DNA of 30,996 bases from Frankiales bacterium (GTDB lineage: Bacteria > Actinomycetota > Actinomycetes > Mycobacteriales > SCTD01), in assembly GCA_025464915.1 (NCBI GenBank), contig JAODNF010000174.1:1-30996 (forward strand). Direction: 5' to 3'. Positions 7,109-13,363 of this stretch are shown piece after piece. Made by a program: the position numbers and the translations under genes. The notes beneath the pieces are model-generated. The model was given only the letters and a program-made list of their open reading frames with translations, did no database searches and was not told where the DNA came from. The number at the start of each line of letters is the position of its first letter. Positions within the stretch are counted from its first letter, which is position 1.

Positions 7109-8284
7109 ATGCGGGTCATGCCCTTCGACAACCCACGGCTCGCGCGCATCGACCGCCACCTCGCGAAGTACGTCGACGACGGCCGGCTGCCCGGCTGGCA
7201 GGTCCAGGTCGCGCAGCACGGCGAGGTGGTGCACTCCTCCACCTACGGCCTCGCCGACCTCGAGACCGGCACGCCGGTGGCCGACGACACCCTCTGGCGC
7301 ATCTACTCCATGACCAAGCCGCTCACGAGCGTGCTCGCGATGATGCTGTGGGAGGAGGGCGAGTTCCAGCTCACCGACGAGGTGAGCCGGTGGATCCCGG
7401 CTTTCGCCGAGGCCAGGGTCTTCGACAAGGGCTCGGCGACCAGCCCGTTCCTCGTACCCGCGGTCGAGCCCGTGCGGATGTGGCACCTGCTCACCCACAG
7501 CTCGGGTCTGACGTACGGCTTCATGCAGCACCACCCGGTCGACGCCCTCTACCGCGCGGCCGGCTTCGAGTTCGGCTGGCCCAAGGGCTGCGACCTGGCT
7601 GCCGCGAGCGATGCGTGGGCCCGGCTGCCGCTGAAGTTTCAGCCGGGCACGGCCTTCGGGTACGGCGTCAGCACTGACGTCCTCGGGCGGGTGATCGAGG
7701 TCATCACCGGCAGGCGCCTCGACGAGGCGATGCATGAGCGGATCCTCGGTCCGCTCGGCATGACCGACACGCGCTGGTGGGTCGAGGGCGCCGACGTGAA
7801 GCGGACGGCCGCCCTCTACGCGGCCTTCGAGGGCAAGGCGATCCGGTACGACGTGCTGGGTGCCGCCGCGTTCACCGAGCCCCTCGGGCACTCCGGTGGC
7901 GGCGGGCTCATCAGCACGGCGAGCGACTACCAGCGCTTCATGGACGCGGTCCTCGACAGCTCGCTGCTGGCGCCGCGGACGCTCGAGCTGATGACCCGCA
8001 ACCACCTGCCTGGCGACCTCGCCGAGTGCAACAGCGGAGGCTTCGCCGAGACGGTGCTGGACGGTATCGGCTTCGGTCTCGGGTTCGCCGTGGTGTTGGA
8101 CCCCGTGCCGTCGCGCAGCGCGTCGTCGGTCGGCGAGTTCTACTGGGGCGGTCTTGCCTCGACCGCGTTCTGGATCGACCCCTCGACGGGCGTCACGGCG
8201 AGCTTCTACACGCAGCTCGTCCCGAGCTCCACGTACCCGATCCGGGCCGAGCTGCGGCAGCTCGTCTACAGCGCGCTGCTCTGA
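7109..8284 (+). CDS. Class C beta-lactamase-like serine hydrolase (EstB/PBP4* type)
   Basis: This protein has up to 391 residues; ATG 7109 and ATG 7118 are both possible starts. It has the beta-lactamase (class C) fold motifs: SMTK with nucleophile Ser67 and Lys70, a Tyr-containing second motif FGYGVSTDVLGRVIE, and the third motif HSGGGGLIS replacing the usual KTG. Lack of a KTG box and a Tyr-Gly-Val-Ser second motif favour an esterase or peptidase of the EstB family over a true beta-lactamase. There is no signal peptide, so it probably acts in the cytoplasm. It is divergent from the ABC exporter and convergent with the YbhN-like gene (10 bp apart). The natural substrate is unknown. Confidence 0.9.
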   Translation: MRVMPFDNPRLARIDRHLAKYVDDGRLPGWQVQVAQHGEVVHSSTYGLADLETGTPVADDTLWRIYSMTKPLTSVLAMMLWEEGEFQLTDEVSRWIPAFAEARVFDKGSATSPFLVPAVEPVRMWHLLTHSSGLTYGFMQHHPVDALYRAAGFEFGWPKGCDLAAASDAWARLPLKFQPGTAFGYGVSTDVLGRVIEVITGRRLDEAMHERILGPLGMTDTRWWVEGADVKRTAALYAAFEGKAIRYDVLGAAAFTEPLGHSGGGGLISTASDYQRFMDAVLDSSLLAPRTLELMTRNHLPGDLAECNSGGFAETVLDGIGFGLGFAVVLDPVPSRSASSVGEFYWGGLASTAFWIDPSTGVTASFYTQLVPSSTYPIRAELRQLVYSALL

Positions 8285-8294
8285 GCGGCCGCTG

Positions 8295-9182
8295 CTAGAT
8301 CAGGTGCTTGCGGCGCAGCTGGCCGAGGCTGACGACCCCGGCCACGACCGGCAGCCAGTGGCCCGCCGTGCGGTAGACCGCCACCGCGGTCACCGCGGTC
8401 TCCCACTGCATGCCGAGGGCTGTGAGCCCGGCGACCAGCGCGGCCTCGATGGGTCCGACGCCACCGGGCGAGGGGACGGCGGAACGGGCTGCCGCTGAGC
8501 CCAGCAGCGTCACGAGCAGCGCGTCGAGCTCGATGTGACCGCCGACGGCGTGGACGGCGCCCTGGAGCGTGATGAGCTGCGCCGCGGTGACGCCGACGCA
8601 CCCGACGACGAGAGAGGCGGCGCAGCGAGGCTGGCGCACGACGTCCCAGACGGCCTGCGTGAAGCGGCCGGCGGACTCGACGATGCGGCGGCGGGTCTTG
8701 TGCATGAACACGGTGGCGAGACCGACCAGGCAGACGAAGGCGACCGCGAGCCGGATCGTCGTGTCGTTCGACGGCAGCTGGTCCATGCCGACCGTGCTGG
8801 CGGTGATGGCCGTGATCGCCGTCGCGCACAGGGCCCCCACGCCGGTCCGCAGCCCGGCTGCGGCCGCCGCCTGCTCGGCCGACAGGCCTGACTTGCGGTG
8901 GATGCGGAGCATCATGAGATTGCCGCCGATGCCCGCTGGGGTGACCGCGTTGGCGGCGGTCGTCGCGAGCACGGCCGGTACGGCGCGCCTAGCGCTCAGG
9001 GCGACGGGGCGCGAGCCGTTGAGCGCCAGGGCCGAGCAGCCGACCAGCAGGGTGCTTCCGAGCACCGCCTGGAGCAGCCCGGCGAGGTGCAGCCGGATGC
9101 CGAAGGCGAGCGGGACGGCGACGCTGGCGACCGCCAGGAGGAGGCCGAGCGCGACAACGCCGCGCATCCGTGAGCTGGGCAC
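8295..9182 (-). CDS. YbhN/LPG-synthase-like integral membrane protein
   Basis: This is a 295-residue polytopic protein with about seven to eight hydrophobic segments. It carries both signatures of the lysylphosphatidylglycerol synthase transmembrane (UPF0104) family: NAVTPAGIGGNLMMLRIHRK in the first half and SAVPSPGGVGPIEAALVAGL in the second. It lacks the soluble aminoacyl-transferase domain of MprF, so it is not an LPG synthase by itself; stand-alone members are thought to be lipid-handling or flippase-like proteins. The start is uncertain: GTG 9182 sits immediately after GGAGG, while ATG 9167 has that site 15 nt away. It is convergent with the serine hydrolase and lies upstream of the mycofactocin regulator on the same strand. 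Confidence 0.85.
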   Translation of the reverse strand: MPSSRMRGVVALGLLLAVASVAVPLAFGIRLHLAGLLQAVLGSTLLVGCSALALNGSRPVALSARRAVPAVLATTAANAVTPAGIGGNLMMLRIHRKSGLSAEQAAAAAGLRTGVGALCATAITAITASTVGMDQLPSNDTTIRLAVAFVCLVGLATVFMHKTRRRIVESAGRFTQAVWDVVRQPRCAASLVVGCVGVTAAQLITLQGAVHAVGGHIELDALLVTLLGSAAARSAVPSPGGVGPIEAALVAGLTALGMQWETAVTAVAVYRTAGHWLPVVAGVVSLGQLRRKHLI

Positions 9183-9276
9183 CCTCCATCATCGGCGGGG
9201 GGACCTTGCTTCTGGATGAGGAACTGCTGAATGCGTCCTGTCAGGTGACGAACTTCTCGTGTCACAAGCGGACACA

Positions 9277-9846
9277 TCACCCCAGAGTGGACACCGCTTC
9301 GTCCAGAAGGCCCTGAAGGTCGGCTTCCGGATCGGTGAGCCACTGCTCGTACGCCGCCACGCAGCAGGCGAGGACCTGGTGCGCCAGCAGCTGGCAGCGG
9401 AAGTCACCGGCGTGCCGCCCGGTGCGGCTGGCGACGTGCTGCGCGACGACCTCGCGCCAGCCCGCGTACCGCAGCGTGCTGTGCGCCTGCAGCGCCGGCG
9501 TGTGCAGGACCATGGCCATCCGGACCCGGTGCTGCGCCTCCGCCCCGTCGGGCAGCAGGTTGAACGCCTTGACCGCCTCCTTCAGCCCGGCCATGAGGGG
9601 GGCGTCGGACGGGAGGGCGGCGAGCTGCGTCCGGAAGTGCGCGAGCGCCAGCTCCCAGTCACCCCACCCGACGTCGTTCTTGCTCGCGAAGTAGCGGAAG
9701 AACGTGCGGCGACCGATCCCGGCGGCCTCGGCGACGTCGTCCACGGTCGTGCGGTCGAAGCCGCGCTCGGCGAACAGCTGCAGCGCGATGAGCTCGAGCT
9801 CCTCGCGCGTCGTGACTGCCGGGCGTCCCTGTTTCACGGTCCCCAC
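9277..9846 (-). CDS. mftR: Mycofactocin system TetR-family regulator MftR
   Basis: This is a 189-residue TetR-family protein divergent from mftA. The helix-turn-helix domain covers roughly residues 12-60 and ends in GIGRRTFFRYFASKNDVGWG, a segment I recognise as typical of MftR, as is the following WELALAHFRTQLAALP. The C-terminal ligand domain is of normal length. In mycobacteria MftR represses the mft genes and responds to long-chain acyl-CoA, an established finding for that family that may carry over here. The start is GTG 9846 or GTG 9837, and the 79-bp gap to mftA holds a promoter and a palindrome suited to repression. Its presence right beside mftA, on the opposite strand, is the usual mycofactocin arrangement. 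Confidence 0.92.
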   Translation of the reverse strand: MGTVKQGRPAVTTREELELIALQLFAERGFDRTTVDDVAEAAGIGRRTFFRYFASKNDVGWGDWELALAHFRTQLAALPSDAPLMAGLKEAVKAFNLLPDGAEAQHRVRMAMVLHTPALQAHSTLRYAGWREVVAQHVASRTGRHAGDFRCQLLAHQVLACCVAAYEQWLTDPEADLQGLLDEAVSTLG

Positions 9847-9875
9847 TTGTTAGTTGCACTCGGTGCCGTTATGTT
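9847..9875 (+). promoter_or_regulatory. Predicted mft operon promoter
   Basis: A TTGTTA -35 element (9847-9852) and a TATGTT -10 element (9870-9875) are separated by 17 bp, close to the bacterial housekeeping consensus and unusually AT-rich for this genome. Transcription would start near 9882, about 44 nt before mftA. The assignment is from spacing and consensus only. Confidence 0.55.
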
Positions 9876-9885
9876 CGCAGAACCT

Positions 9886-9899
9886 GTGACGGCCGTCAC
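9886..9899. promoter_or_regulatory. Candidate MftR operator, 14-bp perfect palindrome
   Basis: GTGACGGCCGTCAC is a perfect palindrome placed just downstream of the predicted -10 element and 26 bp before mftA. A dimeric TetR-type repressor bound here would block transcription of the operon, and it is close enough to affect the divergent mftR. A weaker repeat, GCAC-TCG-GTGC, lies at 9856-9866 between the -35 and -10. Confidence 0.5.
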
Positions 9900-9925
9900 G
9901 GGCTTCGGTCACACAGGAGGACAGC

Positions 9926-10048
9926 ATGGACGAGAACGAGGGCGTCATCGAGGACGGGCCCGAGGTCGTCACCGAGGCTGTGCCGGCGGTCGTCTCGGAC
10001 GAGCTGGTCGAGGACGTCTCCATCGACGGCATGTGCGGCGTCTACTAG
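9926..10048 (+). CDS. mftA: Mycofactocin precursor peptide MftA
   Basis: This is a 40-residue peptide with a strong AGGAGG site 5 nt before ATG 9926. The body is acidic and Val-rich. The C terminus reads IDGMCGVY, the diagnostic end of MftA. The final Val-Tyr pair is the substrate: radical-SAM MftC oxidatively decarboxylates the Tyr and cross-links it to the Val. MftE then releases the modified dipeptide as AHDP. The N-terminal part is a leader recognised by MftB. All residues needed for modification (Gly-Val-Tyr at the very end) are present. It is the first gene of the operon, 2 nt before mftB, and lies downstream of a consensus-like promoter. Confidence 0.97.
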   Translation: MDENEGVIEDGPEVVTEAVPAVVSDELVEDVSIDGMCGVY

Positions 10049-10050
10049 CC

Positions 10051-10323
10051 GTGCTCACCCTGCACCCGAAGGTCTCGGTGCGGCCCGAGCCGTTCGGCGC
10101 CCTGCTCTACCACTTCGGCACCCGCCGGCTGTCCTTCCTCAAGGACCGTCGGCTGCTCGACGTGGTCCGGCGCCTCGACGGCACGGTGTCCCTGGACGAG
10201 GCGCTCGCCGACATCCCCCCTGGTGAGCTCGCGTCCTTCCGGTCCGCGCTCGGCACCCTCGAGCAGACCGGGATGCTCCACCACCCTGCGACGCCGCCCG
10301 CTCCGCAGGGACCCCGGACATGA
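10051..10323 (+). CDS. mftB: Mycofactocin peptide chaperone MftB
   Basis: This 90-residue protein starts at GTG 10051, only 2 nt after the mftA stop. It is a RiPP recognition element of the PqqD-like winged-helix type that binds the MftA leader and delivers it to MftC. The family pattern is clear: LHPKVSVRPEPFGALLYHFG, then TRRLSFLKDRRLLDVVRRLDG, and a C-terminal helix ending LGTLEQTGMLHHP. Length is normal for MftB. Its TGA overlaps the mftC ATG (ATGA), as expected for two proteins that act as a complex. No unusual features were seen. Confidence 0.95.
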   Translation: MLTLHPKVSVRPEPFGALLYHFGTRRLSFLKDRRLLDVVRRLDGTVSLDEALADIPPGELASFRSALGTLEQTGMLHHPATPPAPQGPRT

Positions 10324-11507
10324 AGCTCGTCGATCACTTCGCCACCGGGCTGGACGCACCCATCTGCCTGACCTGGGAGCTCACGTACGCCTGCAACCTC
10401 GCCTGCCTGCACTGCCTGTCCTCGTCCGGCCGTCGCGACCCGCGCGAGCTGTCGACCGAGGAGTGCAAGGCGGTCATCGACGAGCTTCAGCGGATGCAGG
10501 TCTTCTACGTCAACATCGGCGGCGGCGAGCCGACGGTCCGCTCCGACTTCTGGGAGCTCGTCGACTACGCGACGGCGCACCAGGTGGGGGTGAAGTTCTC
10601 CACCAACGGCGTCCGCATCGACCAGGCGGCCGCGGAGCGGCTCGCGGCCTCGGACTACGTCGACGTGCAGATCTCGCTCGACGGGGCGACGGCCGAGGTC
10701 AACGACGCCGTACGAGGTGACGGATCGCATGAGATGGCGGTCCGCGCTCTCGGGCACCTGCAGGACGCCGGCTTCCGGGACGCCAAGATCTCGGTGGTCT
10801 GCACCCGGCAGAACATCGGGCAGCTGGACCTGTTCAAGGAGCTCGCCGACCGCTTCGGCGCCACGCTGAGGCTGACGCGGCTGCGCCCCTCGGGCCGCGG
10901 CGCGGACGTCTGGGACGACCTGCACCCGCTGCCGCACCAGCAGCGCGAGCTCTACGACTGGCTCGTCGCCCACGGCGACAACGTGCTCACCGGCGACTCC
11001 TTCTTCCACCTCTCCGCGTTCGGGTCGGCACTACCTGGGCTGAACCTCTGCGGAGCCGGGCGCGTCGTCTGCCTCATCGACCCGGTCGGCGACGTCTACG
11101 CCTGCCCGTTCGCGATCCACGACGAGTTCCTCGCCGGCAACCTGCGCGACGCCGGGTTCCAGGCCGTCTGGCAGGGTTCCGAGCTGTTCGCCGAGCTCCG
11201 CAAGCCGCAGACGGGTGGCGCCTGCTCCTCCTGCCAGCACTACGACTCCTGCCAGGGAGGGTGCATGGCCGCCAAGTTCTTCACGGGGCTGCCGCTCGAC
11301 GGCCCCGACCCGGAGTGCGTGCAGGGGTACGGCGAGACGGCGCTGGCCTCGGTCGGTGGTCGTGAGGTCCCCAGGCCGACCGGGGACCACAGCCACAAGG
11401 GCGGCGTCCGCGGCGGTCCCGTCATGCTCACCCTCTCGACCCGCCGCCCCGACAGGCAGCCCGAGCGAGCCTGTGAGGAGAACCCGCTCGCGGGTCTGAC
11501 CGTCTGA
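10320..11507 (+). CDS. mftC: Mycofactocin radical SAM maturase MftC
   Basis: This is a 395-residue radical SAM/SPASM enzyme that modifies the MftA C-terminal Val-Tyr. The SAM-binding [4Fe-4S] motif CNLACLHC gives Cys25, Cys29 and Cys32 (CX3CX2C). It is followed by the GGGEPTVR glycine motif and a partial TIM barrel containing STNGVRID and DVQISLDGAT. The C-terminal SPASM region has the auxiliary-cluster cysteines in LCGAGRVVCLIDPVGDVYAC and in GGACSSCQHYDSCQGGCMAA. Length and motif order are those of MftC. The reaction is oxidative decarboxylation of Tyr followed by a carbon-carbon bond to Val. The last roughly 40 residues are a polar tail of uncertain role. Its stop shares one base with the next start (TGATG). 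In known clusters mftD usually follows; here it does not. Confidence 0.96.
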   Translation: MKLVDHFATGLDAPICLTWELTYACNLACLHCLSSSGRRDPRELSTEECKAVIDELQRMQVFYVNIGGGEPTVRSDFWELVDYATAHQVGVKFSTNGVRIDQAAAERLAASDYVDVQISLDGATAEVNDAVRGDGSHEMAVRALGHLQDAGFRDAKISVVCTRQNIGQLDLFKELADRFGATLRLTRLRPSGRGADVWDDLHPLPHQQRELYDWLVAHGDNVLTGDSFFHLSAFGSALPGLNLCGAGRVVCLIDPVGDVYACPFAIHDEFLAGNLRDAGFQAVWQGSELFAELRKPQTGGACSSCQHYDSCQGGCMAAKFFTGLPLDGPDPECVQGYGETALASVGGREVPRPTGDHSHKGGVRGGPVMLTLSTRRPDRQPERACEENPLAGLTV

Positions 11508-13363
11508 TGCTGACCGAGCCGTTGCCCCTCGGCACCCGGACGGCACCGTCACGGGTCGTCTTCGGGCCGCACGAGACCAACCTCGGTCGGGACCGCGCAC
11601 TGTCGGACCGGCACGTCGCGTACTACCGCGAGCGGGCTCGCGGGGGCTCCGGCGTGATCGTCGTCGAGACCGCCTCCGTCCACGACTCGGACTGGCCGTA
11701 CGAGCGGGCGCCGCTGGCGTCCGACTGCGGTCCGGGCTGGACCGCGATCGCGACCGAGTGCGCGCCGGCGCTGGTGCTGGCATCGCTCGGCCACACCGGC
11801 GGCCAGGGCTCGTCGGCGTACTCGCAGCAGGCGCTGTGGGCGCCGTCGCCGGTGGCCGATGCCGTCTCCCGCGAGCTGCCGATGGTCATGGACGACGTCG
11901 AGATCGCCGCCCTGACAGCCGGTTTCGGCGCTGCGGCCCGCCTGGCCGTGGAGTCCGGGTGCGCCGGGGTCGAGATCGAGGCCGGTGACCGCTCGGTGCT
12001 CCGGCAGTTCCTGTCTGGCATCACCAACCAGCGCGGCGACGACTACGGGTCGGACCGGGCTCGCCTGCTCTGCGAGGTGATCGCGGCCGTGCGCGAGGCG
12101 GTCGGCGACGGGATCGTCGCGCTGCGGCTGTCCTGCGACGAGCTCGCGCCGTGGGCGGGGGTCACCCCGGCGCACGCGCTGGCGCTCGTACGCGACCTGC
12201 CCGTCGACCTGCTGACCGTGGTGCGCGCCGGGCCCTACGCCGGCTCTGCCTACCGCCCGGACGCCCACGCGCCGGAGGGCTTCAACCGCGACCTGTGCGC
12301 GTCGATCAAGGCAGTCGCACCATGCCCGGTCGTGCTCCAGGGGTCGGTCGTCTCTGCGGCCTTCGCGTCCGCAGCGCTTGCGGACGGGGTGTGCGACCTG
12401 GTCGAGATGACCCGCGCCCAGATCGCCGACCCGGCGCTCGTCGGGACCCTGCGCCTGGGCGGGTCACCCCGCCCCTGCGTGCTCTGCAACCAGGCCTGCC
12501 GCGTCCGGGACGCGCGCAACCCGATCGTCTCCTGCATCGGCGAGCCCCGCTCGGGCTACGAGACCCGCGACCCCGAGGTCCCGCAGCACCAGGGTGCTGC
12601 CGACGTCGGAGCTGTGCTCGTCGTCGGAGGCGGACCGGCCGGACTGGAGTGCGCGAGAGTCCTTGCGCTGCAGGGGTTCTCGGTCGAGATCCGGGACTCC
12701 AGCAGTGAGCTCGGCGGCGCGCTGCGCGAGGCCGCGCTCGGTGCCGGCCGGTCCCGGCTGACCGACCTCGTCGACTGGCTCGCGGCCGAGTGCGCGCGGC
12801 TCGGTGTGAAGGTCTCGCTCGGCCACGCGGTTGACGCCGAGGAGATCGCCGCCTTCCCCGGAGCCGTGGTCCTGGCGTCGGGGTCCTGTCCCGGCTCGGA
12901 GCGGATCGACGCCCGGGCGGCCCTGCGCGGAGAGCTGCCGGCGGACGGTCCCGTGCTGGTGCACGACCCGATCGGCGGGCCGATCGGGGTCAGCGTCGCG
13001 GAGAAGCTCGCAGCTGACGGGCGCGACGTGCGCATCGTGACGCAGGACCCCGTCGTCGGCACGCTGCTGTCAATGACGGGTGACCTCGCTGACTGCAACA
13101 CCCGGCTGCAGCAGGCCGGCGTCACGCGGGAGCTGAAGTCCCTGCTGCGCAAGCAGACCGGGGACCAGGCGCTGCTCGAGGACGTCTGGACCGGATCGCA
13201 GCGCTGGGTACCGGCAGGCGTCGTCGTGGACTGCGGACCACTGCTGCCGCAGGAGGACCTCTACACGACCGGGATGCTGCGGGCCGGTGACTGCGTCGCG
13301 CCCCGCACCGTTCTCGAGGCCGTGCTCGAGGGCCGACGCGTCGCCCTGGAGCTGGCTCGATGA
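11507..13363 (+). CDS. Mycofactocin-system FadH/OYE-type iron-sulfur flavoprotein 1
   Basis: This 618-residue multi-cofactor flavoprotein is built like 2,4-dienoyl-CoA reductase and trimethylamine dehydrogenase. An FMN-binding TIM barrel comes first (residues about 1-320, with HTGGQ at 96-100 and MTRAQIADP at 301-309). A CX2CX3CX11C [4Fe-4S] site follows (Cys324, 327, 331, 343), then an FAD/nucleotide domain beginning VVGGGPAGLE at 372. It matches what curated families call mycofactocin system FadH/OYE oxidoreductase 1, whose function is unknown. The active-site helix reads EAGDRSVL, so Ser163 stands where the proton-donor Tyr of OYE, FadH and TMADH normally is. The protein sits between mftC and a second, divergent paralogue, overlapping both, and is encoded with an ETF and FixCX. 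I infer that it passes electrons between mycofactocin or its substrate and the ETF. Confidence 0.88.
   Translation: MLTEPLPLGTRTAPSRVVFGPHETNLGRDRALSDRHVAYYRERARGGSGVIVVETASVHDSDWPYERAPLASDCGPGWTAIATECAPALVLASLGHTGGQGSSAYSQQALWAPSPVADAVSRELPMVMDDVEIAALTAGFGAAARLAVESGCAGVEIEAGDRSVLRQFLSGITNQRGDDYGSDRARLLCEVIAAVREAVGDGIVALRLSCDELAPWAGVTPAHALALVRDLPVDLLTVVRAGPYAGSAYRPDAHAPEGFNRDLCASIKAVAPCPVVLQGSVVSAAFASAALADGVCDLVEMTRAQIADPALVGTLRLGGSPRPCVLCNQACRVRDARNPIVSCIGEPRSGYETRDPEVPQHQGAADVGAVLVVGGGPAGLECARVLALQGFSVEIRDSSSELGGALREAALGAGRSRLTDLVDWLAAECARLGVKVSLGHAVDAEEIAAFPGAVVLASGSCPGSERIDARAALRGELPADGPVLVHDPIGGPIGVSVAEKLAADGRDVRIVTQDPVVGTLLSMTGDLADCNTRLQQAGVTRELKSLLRKQTGDQALLEDVWTGSQRWVPAGVVVDCGPLLPQEDLYTTGMLRAGDCVAPRTVLEAVLEGRRVALELAR

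Noticed and set aside
7109..8284. True antibiotic-resistance beta-lactamase
   Set aside because: There is no signal peptide, no KTG box and a Tyr-Gly-Val-Ser second motif, which fit an EstB-type esterase or peptidase better.
8282..8297. GCGGCCGC palindrome between the convergent hydrolase and YbhN-like genes as a terminator
   Set aside because: It is an 8-bp palindrome without a loop or U-tract, common in GC-rich DNA.
9926..11507. PQQ biosynthesis cluster (peptide, PqqD-like, radical SAM)
   Set aside because: The peptide ends IDGMCGVY, and the MftB, MftC, MftE and MftF signatures identify mycofactocin; no PqqA Glu/Tyr spacing and no PqqB/C are present.
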